Source: Streptomyces buecherae
GTDB taxonomy: Bacteria; Actinomycetota; Actinomycetes; Streptomycetales; Streptomycetaceae
Reading direction: 5' to 3'
NCBI RefSeq assembly: GCF_014295035.1
Contig: NZ_CP060404.1
Span: 124,001 to 188,000 of the forward strand
Length of the DNA: 64,000 nt
Within the stretch, counting starts at the first letter, position 1, and every line of letters begins with the position of its first letter. This document shows, in pieces, positions 33,215 to 51,400 of the stretch. The notes under the pieces were generated by a model, which was not told the DNA's origin, ran no database searches, and saw nothing but the letters and a program-made list of their open reading frames with translations. Position numbers and translations under genes: made by a program.

Positions 33215-33260
33215 GCCCGATGACCCCCTTCTCCGTGCCGTGCCAAGGAGCCTGAGTCAG

Positions 33261-39869
<6,609 letters not shown>

Positions 39870-40050
39870 GCGCCCCCGCGCGGGCCCCGCGCCCGGCGCG
39901 CCCCCTGCCCGCCGGCACGGCTGGCACCGCCGGACCCGCTGGCGTCACCGGCGCCGCCGGACCCCTTGAGCCCACAGAGTCCGCTGGGCACCCCGCGCAC
40001 TCCGTACGCCCTGTGAACCACGAAGGCCGCAACGATCGGGTGGATGTGAC

Positions 40051-43000
40051 ATGACGGATGACGAGAAGCTACGCAGCTATCTAAAGCGCGCGACCGCCGA
40101 TCTGCGTTCGGCGAAGCGGCAGTTGCGCGAGGTGACGGACCGCGCGCGGGAGCCCATCGCCATCGTCGCCATGGCCTGTGACTTCCCCGGCCACGCGACG
40201 ACCCCGGAGCGCCTGTGGCAACTGGTCAGCGACGGCGCGGACGTCATCTCCGGCTTCCCCGACGACCGTGGCTGGGACCTGGAGAAGCTCTACCACCCGG
40301 ACCCGGGCAACGCGGGTACCAGCAGCGCCCGCGAGGGCGGTTTCCTGGAGAACGTCGCCGACTTCGACGCCGACTTCTTCGGGATCAGCCCACGCGAGGC
40401 GCTGGCGATGGACCCGCAGCAGCGGCTGCTCCTGGAGAACGCCTGGGAGGCGTTCGAGCGGGCCGGCATCGACCGCGAGTCCCTGGTCGGCAGCGCAACG
40501 GGCGTGTTCGCCGGCGTGGACTCCTACCACTACCTGTCGCTGATCGGTGAGACGACCGACGAGTCGGCAGGGTATGTGGCCACCGGCAACCTGGGCAGCG
40601 TGGTCTCCGGCCGGATCTCGTACTCGTTCGGCCTTGAGGGGCCTGCGGTGACGGTGGACACGGCCTGCTCCTCGTCCCTGGTCGCCATGCACCTGGCCTG
40701 CCAGGCGCTACGGCAGGACGAGTGCTCGCTGGCGTTGGCCGGCGGGGTGACGGTGATGGCCACACCCGGCGGGTTCACCGAGTTCTCGCGGCAGGGCGCG
40801 CTGTCGCCGGACGGGCGCTGCAAGGCGTTCGCGGCGGCGGCCGACGGCACCGGCTTCTCCGAGGGGTCGGGGCTCGTCCTGCTGGAGCGGCTGTCGGACG
40901 CGCAGCGCAACGGCCGCCGGGTGCTCGCCGTGATCCGTGGCTCGGCGGTCAACCAGGACGGCGCCAGCAACGGGCTCACCGCCCCCAACGGTCCGTCCCA
41001 ACAGCGCGTCATCCGGCAGGCACTGGCCAACGCGCGGCTCACCCCGGCCGAGGTGGACGCCGTCGAGGCGCACGGCACCGGTACGTCGTTGGGTGACCCG
41101 ATCGAGGCACAGGCCCTGCTCGCCACGTACGGTCAGGACCGGCCCGACGACCGCCCGCTGTGGCTGGGCTCCGTCAAGTCCAACATCGGCCACACCCAGG
41201 CCGCCGCCGGCGTCGCCAGCGTCATCAAGATGGTGCAGGCCATGCAGCACGGTGTGCTGCCCGCCTCGCTCCACATCGACGCGCCGACGCCGCACGTGGA
41301 CTGGGACGCGGGCGCGGTGCGGCTGCTGACCGAACAGATCGACTGGGTACCCGACGGGCATCCGCTGCGCGCCGGCGTCTCCTCCTTCGGCGTCTCGGGC
41401 ACCAACGCCCACCTCATCCTGGAGCAGGCGCCGGAGGCTCCTGTCGAGGAGTCGGCGCCTGTCGCTCCCGGGCCGGTGATGGTCACCGGTGGCTACGTCC
41501 CGTGGGTGCTGTCGGCCCGCAGCCACGCCGCGCTGCGGGGTCAGGCCCAGGCCCTGCTCGAACACCTGGCAACAGCCCCGGCCGCCTCGATCACCGACAT
41601 CGGCTGGTCCCTGACCACCACCCGCACCACCTTCGACCACCGAGCAGTCCTCACAGGCCAAGACCACGACACGCTCCTCGCCGGCCTCCAAGCACTGGCC
41701 ACCGACACAACTCACCCCACCCTCACCAACCCCAGCACCCCGACCCTGACCGGCGACCTCGGCCCAGTACTGGTCTTCCCAGGCCAGGGCTCGCAGTGGG
41801 TGGGGATGGGCGCGGGATTGCTGGAAACCTCGCCGGTGTTCGCCACGCGGGTGGCGGAGTGCGAGCGGGCGCTCGCGCCGTACGTGGACTGGTCGCTTGC
41901 CGAGGTGCTGCGGGGCGGGGTGGACGCCGCCGACCTGGGCCGGGTGGATGTGGTCCAGCCGGTGCTGTGGGCCGTGATGGTCTCCCTCGCTGCGGTGTGG
42001 GCTGATCAAGGGGTCAAGCCGGCGGCCGTGGTAGGCCACAGCCAAGGTGAGATCGCCGCCGCTGTCGTCGCCGGCGCGCTGTCCTTGGAGGACGGTGCGA
42101 AGGTGGTGGCGTTGCGGAGCAGGGCGCTGCGCCGACTTGCCGGCGGCGGCGCCATGGCTTCGCTCGCGTTGAGTCAGGACAAGGCCGAAGAGTTCCTGGC
42201 CGGGCTTGGCGACAGCGCAGCGGGTGTGGGTATCGCGGCCGTCAACGGGCCCGGCTCCGCCGTGGTCTCCGGGCCGCCCGAGCAGGTTCAGCACGCCGTC
42301 TCCGCGCTGGAGGAAAGTGGCGGCAGGGCTCGGTTGATCGACGTGGACTACGCCTCCCACAGCGCACAGGTTGACGAGATCGCTGACGAGTTGCACGAGG
42401 TGTTGGCCGGTATCAGTGCGACCCAGGGCGAGGTGGCGTTCTACTCCACCGTCACCGCCGAACGTATCGACACCAGCACTTTGGACACCGCGTACTGGGT
42501 GACCAACCTGCGCGAGCAGGTCCGCTTTGCCGAGGCCGTACGCCAGCTCCTGGCTGATGGCCACCGCGTGTTCATCGAAGCCAGCACCCACCCCGTCCTG
42601 ACCGTCGGACTCCAAGAAGCCTTCGACGAAGCCGGAATCGAAGCTGCCGCGGTACCCACCCTTCGCCGCGAGCACGGCGGGTTGGAGCAGTTGGCGCAGT
42701 CCGTGGCCCAGGCGTTCACCGCCGGCGTGAGCGTCGACTGGACCCGCTGGTACCCCAACGACCCCACACCCCACACCGTGGACCTACCCACCTACGCCTT
42801 CCAGCGTGAGCGGTACTGGTTGGAGGACACCAGTGGGCGGGGTGGCGATGCCACGCAGCTCGGGTTGACGGCCGCGGGGCATCCGCTGCTCGGGGCGGCC
42901 GTGGAGCTGGCTGGTGACGGGGGCCGGTTGTTGACGGGGCGGTTGTCCGTCGCCTCTCAGTCGTGGCTGGCCGAGCACGTCGTGGCGGGTACGGCGCTGC

Positions 43001-45744
43001 TGCCGGGCGCCGCGCTGGTGGAGTGGGCGTTGCGGGCGGCCGACGAGGTGGGCTGTGGTGGCGTCGAGGAGCTGGCGCTCCAGGCGCCGCTGGTGTTGCC
43101 CGCCTCCGGTGGATTGCGGGTGCAGGTGGCGGTGACCGCCGCGGGTGCGGATGGTCGGCGCGAGGTGCGGGTCTTCTCGCGGCCCGAGCAGGAGGACGAC
43201 GCCCCGTGGGTGACACACGCCGTCGGGGTGCTCAGCCCGCCGTCGGCGGGTGACGAGCCGGGCGCCGGGCTCGCGGGCGCCTGGCCGCCGGCCGGTGCGG
43301 AGCCGGTGGACGTCACGGAGTTCTACGCCCAGGCCGAGGCGGCCGGGTACGGCTACGGGCCCGCGTTCCAGGGGCTGGAGGCGGCGTGGCGGCGGGGGTC
43401 CGAGGTGTTCGCGGAGATCACGCTGCCGGAGGCGGCTGGCAAGCGCGACGGGTACGGCATCCATCCGGCCCTGCTGGACGCCGCGTTGCAGCCCTCGCTG
43501 CTGATGGAGCAGCCCGAGGGGGACGACGGCGGGCTTCGGCTGCCGTTCGCGTGGACCGGGGTGCGCCTGTGGGCGGCCGAGGCCAGCACGGTGCGGGTCC
43601 GGGTCGGGCGGGACGCGGAGCGGGATGCCCTACACGTGACGGTGGCCGATGCCGTGGGCGCGCCGGTGCTCACCGTGGACTCATTGGTGACCCGGCCCGC
43701 CGAGAGCGGGCAGCTCCAGGCGGCGACCGCCGCGCGGGGCGTGGACGGGTTGTTCGCTCCGGAGTGGACCGCGTTGCCGGCCCCCACCGCCGCGCAGTCG
43801 GCGCAGGCCGTGCTCGGCGACGGCAGTTGGGCCGTGCTGGGTGCCGACACGCTCGCCCTCGGCGACCTGTCGGTGCCGGGCCCGGGGCCTGACGGGTCGC
43901 GGCCGGTGCGGTACGCGGATCTGGAGGCGCTGGTCACCGCCTTGGACGGGGGTGAGCCCGCTCCGTCGGTGGTGCTAGCCGAGGCGGTGGGCTCGGCCGA
44001 CGACGGGTTGCGGGTGGCGCAGGAGTTGCTGGGCCTGGTGCAGAGTTGGTTGCTGCGTCCGGCGCTGGCCGATGCCCATCTCGTGGTCGTCACTCGGGGC
44101 GCCGTACACACCGGTGGTGGGGCGGCCGAGCTGGATCTCGCCGGGGCCGGTGCCTGGGGATTGCTGCGCAGCGCGCAGTCGGAGAACCCGGGGCGCTTCC
44201 TCCTGCTCGACGTGGACGCGGACGTGGCGGAGTTGCCGCAGGCCGTGGCCCGGGGCGTGGAGCTGGGTGAGCCGCAGCTCGCGCTGCGGGCGGGACGCGT
44301 GTGGGCGCCGAGGCTCGCGCGGGCACGGGGCGGGGTCGCGGCGGGCGAGGGTGTCGCGGGGCGGCTCGATCCCGAGGGCACGGTTCTCATCACGGGTGGC
44401 ACCGGCACGCTGGGGGCCCTGGTGGCCGAGCACCTGGTGCGGACGGGGCAGAGCGCGCACCTGCTGCTGGTCAGTCGCAGCGGTCCGCGGGCGGCGGGTG
44501 CGGACGAACTCGCCGCTCGACTCATGGAGTTGGGCGCGCGGGTGCGGATCGTGGCGGCCGACGTGGCCGATCCCGAGGCCGTCGCCACCGTGCTCGCGGG
44601 GGTGGCTCCCGAGCATCCGTTGACCGGCGTGGTGCACGCGGCCGGCGTGTTGGAGGACGCGGTGCTCACCTCGCAGTCCGCGGATCGGCTGGCGCGGGTG
44701 TGGGGTCCGAAGGCGGGGGCCGCGGCGGTGTTGCACGCGGCGACCGAGGGGCTCGATCTGGGGCTGTTCGCGCTGTTCTCCTCGACGGCGGCCACGCTGG
44801 GCTCGTCGGGGCAGGCCAACTACGCGGCGGCGAACTCCTTCTGTGACGCGCTGGCGGCGCACCGGCAGGCGCTCGGGTTGCCCGGGGTGTCCATCGCGTG
44901 GGGCCTGTGGGGCGACGCGAGTGGCATGACCGGACACCTGGACGAGGCGGCACTGGAGCGCATGGCCCGCTCGGGCATCCATCCGATGTCGGCCGAGCGG
45001 GGACTTGGCCTGCTGGACGCCGCCGTACGCCACGGGGCGCCGCACCTGGTCGCCATGGACCTGGACGTGCGCGCGCTGGCCGGCCAGCCGGCGCTGACGC
45101 TGCCCGCTCCGCTGCGCGGCCTCACCGCGAGCGGGCCCGCGCGCCGTACGGCGGCGGCCGGCCAGCCGCTGACGGACTGGGCCGGGCACCTGGCGGCGTT
45201 GCCGTCGGACGAGCAGCACCGGGTGTTGCTCAACCTGGTGCTCACGCACGCGGCTGCCGCGCTCGGCCACGCCGATCCCGGTCGGCTGCACGTCGAGCGC
45301 GGCTTCCTCGAGGTGGGGTTCGACTCGCTGACCGCGATCGAGCTGCGCAACCGATTGGGCAGTGTGACCGGGCTGCGGCTGCCGACCACGCTCATCTTCG
45401 ACCACCCGAATCCGGTGGCGCTGGCCGCGCACCTGCACGCCGAGCTGGCGCCGCCCGCCGCGGACCCGCTGCCACCGCTGCTCGGCGAGTTGGAGCGGAT
45501 GGAGGGCGCGCTGCTGGCCCTCGCGCAGGACGCGGCGGCGCGCGAGGCGCTGCACGAGCGGCTGCGCACCACGCTGACCAGGCTGGAGGCGCTGGGCGGC
45601 GGTTCGCCGGAGCCGACGGAGCCCGCGGCGGAGGCGGCCGTCAGCGGCAAGATCCAGGAGGCCACCGCTGACGAGATCTTCCAGTTCATCGACCAGGACC
45701 TGGGCCGGAGCGACAACGGAGAGCACATGGGGAGCACGCGTTGA
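40051..45744 (+). CDS. Type I PKS, one module KS-AT-DH-KR-ACP (PKS3)
   Basis: A protein of 1897 residues. Docking helix [20 protein letters not shown] with Cys206, AT with GHSQGE and YASH (methylmalonyl type), DH with canonical [10 protein letters not shown] (His976) and DAALQ, no ER, KR from ~1445 with intact Rossmann (TGGTGTLG), LED motif and [16 protein letters not shown] (B type), ACP ~1747-1797 and a C-terminal docking region. B-type KR plus active DH should give an E-configured alpha-methyl alkene, the kind of double bond that polyether epoxidases act on. The KS N-terminus reads [12 protein letters not shown] instead of the usual GMAC, a small divergence. A gap of 181 bp separates it from PKS2, and the stop overlaps the TTG start of the first epoxide hydrolase. 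Confidence 0.97.
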   Translation: MTDDEKLRSYLKRATADLRSAKRQLREVTDRAREPIAIVAMACDFPGHATTPERLWQLVSDGADVISGFPDDRGWDLEKLYHPDPGNAGTSSAREGGFLENVADFDADFFGISPREALAMDPQQRLLLENAWEAFERAGIDRESLVGSATGVFAGVDSYHYLSLIGETTDESAGYVATGNLGSVVSGRISYSFGLEGPAVTVDTACSSSLVAMHLACQALRQDECSLALAGGVTVMATPGGFTEFSRQGALSPDGRCKAFAAAADGTGFSEGSGLVLLERLSDAQRNGRRVLAVIRGSAVNQDGASNGLTAPNGPSQQRVIRQALANARLTPAEVDAVEAHGTGTSLGDPIEAQALLATYGQDRPDDRPLWLGSVKSNIGHTQAAAGVASVIKMVQAMQHGVLPASLHIDAPTPHVDWDAGAVRLLTEQIDWVPDGHPLRAGVSSFGVSGTNAHLILEQAPEAPVEESAPVAPGPVMVTGGYVPWVLSARSHAALRGQAQALLEHLATAPAASITDIGWSLTTTRTTFDHRAVLTGQDHDTLLAGLQALATDTTHPTLTNPSTPTLTGDLGPVLVFPGQGSQWVGMGAGLLETSPVFATRVAECERALAPYVDWSLAEVLRGGVDAADLGRVDVVQPVLWAVMVSLAAVWADQGVKPAAVVGHSQGEIAAAVVAGALSLEDGAKVVALRSRALRRLAGGGAMASLALSQDKAEEFLAGLGDSAAGVGIAAVNGPGSAVVSGPPEQVQHAVSALEESGGRARLIDVDYASHSAQVDEIADELHEVLAGISATQGEVAFYSTVTAERIDTSTLDTAYWVTNLREQVRFAEAVRQLLADGHRVFIEASTHPVLTVGLQEAFDEAGIEAAAVPTLRREHGGLEQLAQSVAQAFTAGVSVDWTRWYPNDPTPHTVDLPTYAFQRERYWLEDTSGRGGDATQLGLTAAGHPLLGAAVELAGDGGRLLTGRLSVASQSWLAEHVVAGTALLPGAALVEWALRAADEVGCGGVEELALQAPLVLPASGGLRVQVAVTAAGADGRREVRVFSRPEQEDDAPWVTHAVGVLSPPSAGDEPGAGLAGAWPPAGAEPVDVTEFYAQAEAAGYGYGPAFQGLEAAWRRGSEVFAEITLPEAAGKRDGYGIHPALLDAALQPSLLMEQPEGDDGGLRLPFAWTGVRLWAAEASTVRVRVGRDAERDALHVTVADAVGAPVLTVDSLVTRPAESGQLQAATAARGVDGLFAPEWTALPAPTAAQSAQAVLGDGSWAVLGADTLALGDLSVPGPGPDGSRPVRYADLEALVTALDGGEPAPSVVLAEAVGSADDGLRVAQELLGLVQSWLLRPALADAHLVVVTRGAVHTGGGAAELDLAGAGAWGLLRSAQSENPGRFLLLDVDADVAELPQAVARGVELGEPQLALRAGRVWAPRLARARGGVAAGEGVAGRLDPEGTVLITGGTGTLGALVAEHLVRTGQSAHLLLVSRSGPRAAGADELAARLMELGARVRIVAADVADPEAVATVLAGVAPEHPLTGVVHAAGVLEDAVLTSQSADRLARVWGPKAGAAAVLHAATEGLDLGLFALFSSTAATLGSSGQANYAAANSFCDALAAHRQALGLPGVSIAWGLWGDASGMTGHLDEAALERMARSGIHPMSAERGLGLLDAAVRHGAPHLVAMDLDVRALAGQPALTLPAPLRGLTASGPARRTAAAGQPLTDWAGHLAALPSDEQHRVLLNLVLTHAAAALGHADPGRLHVERGFLEVGFDSLTAIELRNRLGSVTGLRLPTTLIFDHPNPVALAAHLHAELAPPAADPLPPLLGELERMEGALLALAQDAAAREALHERLRTTLTRLEALGGGSPEPTEPAAEAAVSGKIQEATADEIFQFIDQDLGRSDNGEHMGSTR

Positions 45745-46178
45745 TTGACGAGCGAAGCCGCAAGAAGCTGATGGTGGAGCACAGCCGCCTGCTGAACGCC
45801 GCGGACGTCGACGGGCTCCTTGGCCTGTACGCGGACGAGGTCACCTTCGAGGACCCGGTCGGCGCCGACCAGCGTTCGGGCCGCGACGCGCTGCGGGCGC
45901 ACTTCGAGGAGTTCGTCCGGGCCGGGGTGCGGGAGACCCTCGGCGACCCGGTGGCGGGACAGGACGGCAAGCACGTACTGGCCCCGGCCAGCGCCGTCAT
46001 GGACTACCTGCCCAAGGGCCCGGGGTTCGCCGAACGGGGCTGGATCACGGCCCCGGACGACCCCACGGGCAAGCGCATCACCTGGAACTACGTGCTGATG
46101 CTGCGTACCGGCAAGGGCGGGGCCATCACGGAGCTGAAGGCCCTGTGGGGGAGGTCGGACCTTGCCGTCACGGACTGA
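45741..46178 (+). CDS. MonB/Lsd19-like epoxide hydrolase/cyclase, first copy
   Basis: A protein of 145 residues with a SnoaL/ketosteroid-isomerase fold. TTG 45741 overlaps the PKS3 stop (TTGA) and GGGGAG lies 6 bases upstream, so it is translationally coupled to PKS3. Asp38 (in TFEDPVG) and Glu65 (in GVRETLG) fall at exactly the positions of the catalytic acid pair known from Lsd19[21 protein letters not shown] and [14 protein letters not shown] follow the MonBI pattern closely. The family protonates an epoxide and activates an internal hydroxyl to form tetrahydrofuran or tetrahydropyran rings. It acts in the cytoplasm, probably on ACP-bound polyepoxide. Confidence 0.9.
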   Translation: MIDERSRKKLMVEHSRLLNAADVDGLLGLYADEVTFEDPVGADQRSGRDALRAHFEEFVRAGVRETLGDPVAGQDGKHVLAPASAVMDYLPKGPGFAERGWITAPDDPTGKRITWNYVLMLRTGKGGAITELKALWGRSDLAVTD

Positions 46179-46214
46179 CCCCCCCACCCGCCCGCACCCC
46201 GCGAGGAGACACCC

Positions 46215-46682
46215 ATGGCCGATGAGGCGACCCTGAAACACCTGGCGCTGGAGTACGCCCGGCGCATGAACGACGGCGACGTCGAAGCCGTGCTGGAACT
46301 CTTCTCGGACGACATCGTCTTCGAGGACCCGGTGGGCGCGCCGCCGTTGATCGGCAAGGAGGCGCTGCGCGGGCACATCGCCTGGTCCATCGAGTGCCAG
46401 GTGCACGAGGAGCCGGGCCGGCCCGTGGTCTCGATGGACGGCAGGAGCGTGGCCGTGCCGACGACGGTGACGGTGTACGCGCCGACCAAGCTGACGTTCC
46501 AGATCGTCGGCATCATCGAGCTGGGTGACGACGATCTGGTGCGACACGCGCGGGCCTACTGGGGCATCACCGACACCAAGGTCGGCGATGGTCCGGAGCT
46601 GTCCGGCGTGGCGCACTTCATGGCCGTGACGCAGAACCTCGCCAAGATGGTGCAGGCCAAGGGCAGCCCTAGCCCGACTTAA
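46215..46682 (+). CDS. MonB/Lsd19-like epoxide hydrolase/cyclase, second copy
   Basis: A protein of 155 residues, 36 bp after the first copy, with GAGGAG 6 bases before ATG 46215. It has the same SnoaL-like fold: LALEYARRMNDGDVEAVLEL, then VFEDPVGAPPLIGKEALRGH. Asp38 and Glu65 are again present, but the remainder differs from the first copy: there is no [15 protein letters not shown] segment, and a C-terminal extension GVAHFMAVTQNLAKMVQAK is added. In monensin-type pathways two such proteins act together on successive epoxides; in others one relative forms a pyran ring. The different sequence suggests a distinct ring or partner role. Confidence 0.88.
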   Translation: MADEATLKHLALEYARRMNDGDVEAVLELFSDDIVFEDPVGAPPLIGKEALRGHIAWSIECQVHEEPGRPVVSMDGRSVAVPTTVTVYAPTKLTFQIVGIIELGDDDLVRHARAYWGITDTKVGDGPELSGVAHFMAVTQNLAKMVQAKGSPSPT

Positions 46683-46814
46683 GCGGTGCCGGACATCATC
46701 GCAGCGTCGCCGCGTCGTGCCTGGCGCGGTGCCGGGCGGACCGGCAGCCGGCCCGCGTCGATCGTCAGGGAAGCCGGGGACTTCCGCGTCGTACCAACGG
46801 CCCGGGGCCTACCG

Positions 46815-46849
46815 CCGGCCGGGGTCCGCGCGTAGCGGACGCCGGCCGG
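46815..46849. terminator. Hairpin between the epoxide hydrolases and the epoxidase
   Basis: CCGGCCGGGGTCCGC (46815-46829) pairs with GCGGACGCCGGCCGG (46835-46849), 15 bp with one mismatch and a 5-base loop, in the 305-bp gap 46683-46987. It could be a terminator or attenuator that lowers expression of the epoxidase relative to the hydrolases. Nothing else was recognised in this gap. Confidence 0.6.
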
Positions 46850-46987
46850 GCAGGGTGCCGGGGTCCCTCCCCCACGTGTTCGCCGCCCTCACAACTCTCC
46901 CGTCGGCCGCTCGCGCCGTGGCCCCCTCGCGCATCGCGCGGGCGGGTCACCGCGGGCCGGGCGCGGGGAAGGGACGAAAGCATCACC

Positions 46988-48424
46988 ATGACCACACCGA
47001 AACATGGAATCGTTCTGGGCGGCGGCTGGGCCGGAATGCTGGCGGCCCACGTACTGGCCCGCCACGCGGAGACCGTCACCGTCATAGAGCGCGACGTGCT
47101 GCCCGACGCGCCGCGGCACCGCAAGGGCTCGCCACAGGGGCGCCACGTGCACGTGCTGTGGTCCAGCGGGGCGCGGCTCATCGACGGGCTGTTGCCCGGC
47201 ATGGTCGAGCGGCTGCTCAAGGCGGGGGCCCGCAAGGTCAACTTCCACCAGGACCTGGTGACGTTGACCTCGCACGGCTGGCAGCACCGTTTCCCGCCCC
47301 GGCAGTACGCCCTCATGTGCACCAGGCCGTTCCTGGACTGGCACGTGCGTGACCAGATCCTGGCCGGTGGCCGGGTCACGGTGCGCCAGCGCACGGAGAT
47401 CCTCGACCTGGTCGGTGACGGCACCCGGATCAGCGGGGTGCGGGTGCGTGACATGGACAGCGGCGACACCGAGACGCTGGGCGCCGATCTGGTGGTGGAC
47501 GCCTCGGGGCGCGGTTCGCGGCTGCGGCACTGGCTGTCGGCGTTGGACCTGCCGCCGGTCGAGGAGGACGTCGTGGACGCGGGCATCGCCTACTCCACCC
47601 GGATCTACCAGGCGCCGCCCGGGGCGACCGAGGGCTTTCCCGCCATCAACGTGGCCGCCGACCACCGGGTGCGCGAGCCGGGCCGCTTCGGGGTGGTCTA
47701 CCCGCAGGAGGACGGCACGTGGATGGTGACGCTGTCCTGCACGCGGGGCGCGGGGCTGCCGACGACCGAGGAGGAGTTCCTGCCGTACGCCAGGACCCTG
47801 CGGCACCCGCTGGTCGCGGACCTGATCAGCGGGGCCGAGCCGTTGACGCCGGTGGCCGTGTCCCGGGTGGGCGCCAACCGCAGGCTCTACCCGGAGCGGC
47901 TTGAGCGGTGGCCGGAGGGGCTGGTCGTGGTCGGCGACGCGCTGGCCGCGTTCAACCCGATCTACGGGCACGGCATGAGCGCCGCGGCCCGCGCCGCGAC
48001 CGCGCTGGACGAGCAGTTGGCGCTGGGCGTGGAGGAGGCCGGGTCGGCGCGCCGCGTCCAGCGGGCGATCAGCGCGTCCGTCGACGATCCGTGGATCATG
48101 GCGGCGTCCAAGGACGTGGAGTACGTGGGGTGCCGGATGAACGCCAAGGACCCGCGCCTGACGGGCGGGGCCACGGCGCGCCAGCGTTTCTCCGATCTGA
48201 TCGCCGACCGGGCGATCAGGTCATCGGCGGTGTGTGACGTGGTGACCGACGTCATCAGCCTGACGGCGCCGCAGTCGGAGCTGGCCTCCAACCGCTTCCT
48301 GTCGCTCATGCACCAGGACCGGATGTTGCCGGAGTTGACGGCGCCCCCCTTGACCCCGGACGAGCTGTCCCTGGTGAAGCTGAGCCCGAGCAGCCTGGCC
48401 GGCGTCAAGGGCATCCCCCGCTAG
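46988..48424 (+). CDS. FAD-dependent epoxidase, MonCI/Lsd18 family
   Basis: A protein of 478 residues. The N-terminal dinucleotide fold is GIVLGGGWAGMLAAHVLARH followed by VTVIERD. Next come KGSPQGRHVHVLWSSGARLI, VVDASGRGSRLRHWL (second FAD motif) and LVVVGDALAAFNPIYGHGMS with the FAD-ribityl-binding Asp. The spacing and the phrases PQxRHxHxLWSxGAR and FNPxYGHGMSAAA are those of polyether epoxidases such as Lsd18 and MonCI, which epoxidise several E-alkenes of a carrier-bound polyketide with O2 and reduced FAD. No separate flavin reductase is seen in the window. Immediate neighbours (MonB-like enzymes and KSX/ACPX) fit that role. Confidence 0.9.
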   Translation: MTTPKHGIVLGGGWAGMLAAHVLARHAETVTVIERDVLPDAPRHRKGSPQGRHVHVLWSSGARLIDGLLPGMVERLLKAGARKVNFHQDLVTLTSHGWQHRFPPRQYALMCTRPFLDWHVRDQILAGGRVTVRQRTEILDLVGDGTRISGVRVRDMDSGDTETLGADLVVDASGRGSRLRHWLSALDLPPVEEDVVDAGIAYSTRIYQAPPGATEGFPAINVAADHRVREPGRFGVVYPQEDGTWMVTLSCTRGAGLPTTEEEFLPYARTLRHPLVADLISGAEPLTPVAVSRVGANRRLYPERLERWPEGLVVVGDALAAFNPIYGHGMSAAARAATALDEQLALGVEEAGSARRVQRAISASVDDPWIMAASKDVEYVGCRMNAKDPRLTGGATARQRFSDLIADRAIRSSAVCDVVTDVISLTAPQSELASNRFLSLMHQDRMLPELTAPPLTPDELSLVKLSPSSLAGVKGIPR

Positions 48425-48499
48425 TCGGCGCCGCATCCGGCCCGGCCCACCACGACGGCTCAGGCACGACGGCTCAGGCGAGAAAGGCCCGCTCTTTTC

Positions 48500-51400
48500 A
48501 TGACGAACGAAGAAAAGCTCGTCGACTACCTCAAGTGGACTACGGCCGAGCTTCACCAGACGCGGCAGCAGTTGCAGGACCTCAAGGAGCAGCGGCCCGA
48601 GCCCATCGCCATCGTGGGGATGGGGTGCCGCTTCCCCGGGGGCGTGCGGACGCCGGAGCAGTTGTGGGACGTGGTCGCCGACGAGCGCGACGTCATCTCG
48701 GGCTTCCCCACCGACCGCGGCTGGGACCTGGAGAGCCTGTACCACCCCGATCCGGACCACCACGGCACCTCGTACGTGCGCTCGGGTGGGTTCGTCCACG
48801 ACGCGGCGGACTTCGACGCGGCGTTCTTCGACATCAGCGACCGCGAGGCGCCGGCGATGGAGCCGCAGCAGCGGCTGCTGCTCGAAGTGGCCTGGGAGGC
48901 GGTGGAGAGCGCGGGCATCGCGCCGCACACCCTGCGCGGTTCGGACACCAGCGTGTACGCGGGTGTGATGTACCACGACTACGCCTCGCGGCTGGACCGG
49001 ATTCCCGAGGGCCTGCTGGGTTACGTCGGCAACGGCAACGCGGCCAGCCTCGCCCCGGGCCGGGTGGCCTACACCCTGGGCCTGCAGGGCGCGGCCGTCG
49101 CCCTGGACACCGCGTGCTCCTCGTCGCTGGTGGCCATGCACCTGGCCGCCCGCGCGCTGCGCCAGGGTGAGTGCTCGCTCGCGCTGGCCGGCGGCGCGGC
49201 CATCAACTACACAGCCAGCGCCTTCCAGGTCGCCTCCAGCCAGCGGCAGTTGGCGCCCGACGCGCGTTGCAAGTCGTTCGCCGACGCGGCCGACGGCATG
49301 GTGTACGCCGAGGGCGTGGGCCTGGTCCTGTTGGAGCGGCTCTCGGACGCGCGACGGGCCGGGCACCAGGTGCTCGCGGTCATCCGTGGCTCGGCGATCA
49401 ACCAGGACGGCGCGAGCACCGGAATGGCCGCGCCGAACGGCCCGGCCCAGCAGCAGTTGATCCGCGAAGCGCTGGCGCAGGCCCGCCTCTCGCCGTCCGA
49501 CGTGGACGCGGTGGAGGCGCACGGTACGGGCACCGCGTTCGGTGACTCCATCGAGTTGCAGGCGCTGCTGTCCACGTACGGCAAGGAGCGGCCGGCGGAC
49601 GATCCGCTGCTGCTCGGTTGCGTCAAGTCCAACATCGGGCACACCCAGGCGGCGGCCGGGGTCGCCAGTGTCATCAAGATGGTGGCGGCGATGCGCCACC
49701 GCAGTCTGCCGCCGTCGCTGCACGTGGACCGGCCAACTCGGCTGGTGAGTTGGCGGTCGGGCGCGGTGCGGCTGGTCACCGAGCGCACCGCGTGGCCGAC
49801 CCGGGAGCGCCCGCTGCGGGCCGCGGTCTCCTCGTTCAGCGCGAGCGGCACCAACGCGCACCTGATCGTGGAGCAGCCACCGGCGACCACGCGGCCGGCC
49901 GGGCCTGAGCGGTCGACGCGGTCGGTGCCGGACGCCGGTTCGTGCACGGCGGGCCCGGTGGTGCCGTGGTTGGTCTCGGCGCGCGGTGAGCGGGCGTTGG
50001 CGGGTCAGGCCCGTGCGCTGCTCGACCACCTGGACGGGGCCGGCGAGGGTTCGCCCACCGACGTGGGGTGGTCCCTGGTGACGACCCGGTCGCCCTTCGA
50101 GCACCAGGCGGTGGTGGTCGGCGCGGACCACGCGGAGTTGGCGGACGGCCTGGCGGCGCTGGCCACCGGCCGGGCGCATCCGGCCGTGGTGGGGCCGGCC
50201 GTGCTGCGGCCCGGGGCCGCCACGGTCGCCGCGCGCACCACGGTGTTCGCGTTCGGCGGCGGCGAGCGGCCTCCGGGCTTCGGCGCGGAGCTGTACGCGC
50301 GCTTCCCGGCCTTCACCACGGCCTTCGACGCGGTGGCGGAGGCGTTCGACGGGCGGCTCGACCGTCCGCTGCGGGAGTTGGCGTTCGACGTCGGGGCCGC
50401 CTCGCTGGCGGCGCCGGAGGCCGCCGCGGTGCGGTTCGCGGGGCAGGTGGCGCTGGCCGCGCTCGTGCGAGCCCTCGGCGTCAGGGCCGGTGCGGTCATC
50501 GGCGCGGGCGGCGGGGAGATCGCCGCCGCGCACGTGGCCGGTGCGTTGCCGCTGCCCGACGCGTGCGCGCTGGTCCTCGCCGACGCCGCCGGCCCGGAGC
50601 GGGTACGACAGGTGGCGGGCGGACTCGACCTACGACAGCCCGACCTGCCGGTGCTGAGCGCGCGCACGGGTGAACCCGTGGGCGAGTCGCTGGCCACCGT
50701 CGCGTACTGGGCCGAGAGCGGCCGGGGCGGGGCGTCCGGTGGTGTGGCCGGCGCCGCGGCCGGCGCGAGCGCCTGGGTGGAACTCGGGCCCGACGCGCTG
50801 CTCGCCGCGCCGTCGGAGCCGGCCGGTCGGGCGCCGCTGGCGGTGTCGGCCGTGGCCCCCGGGGAGCCCGAGGTGCGCGCGCTGACGCACGCCGTGGCGC
50901 GGCTGCACCTGGCTGGTGGCCCGGGCGTGGACTGGCCGGCCTTCTTCGCCGGCGGCCCGACGCCGAGCACCGTACGCCTGCCGACGTACGCCTTCCAGCG
51001 GCGTCGCTACTGGTTGGAGAACGAGCCGGCGCCCGGCGCGCCGGCCGTCGAGTCGCGGGCCGACACCGAGTTCTGGGCGGCCGTGGAACGCGCGGACCCG
51101 GACGCGGTGGCCCGCGCCATCGGGGTCAGCGGTGAGCGCGGCGCGCTGCTCCGCGAGGTGCTGCCGGCCCTGGCGACATGGCGGCGGCAGCGCCGGTGGC
51201 GGTACCGGGTGAGTTGGCGGCCCGTCGCTGAGGCGGGCGAGCCCCGGCTGTCCGGGCGCTGGCTGGTGGTGACCGGACCCCCACCGGCTTCCCCGGTGGC
51301 GGCGGACGCGAAGCCGGCGGAGGACGGGGCCACGGGCAGCGCGACGGCGGTGGTCGCGGCGCTGCGCGCGCGGGGCGCCGAGATCGTGCCGGTGGACGTG

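Noticed and set aside
45741..46682. SnoaL-like proteins read as aromatic polyketide cyclases
   Set aside because: No minimal type II PKS genes are present, and the Asp38/Glu65 pair and MonBI-like wording fit epoxide hydrolases.
46815..46849. Hairpin considered as a riboswitch
   Set aside because: A simple single stem of GC pairs with no conserved aptamer-like internal loops; terminator or attenuator is the simpler reading.
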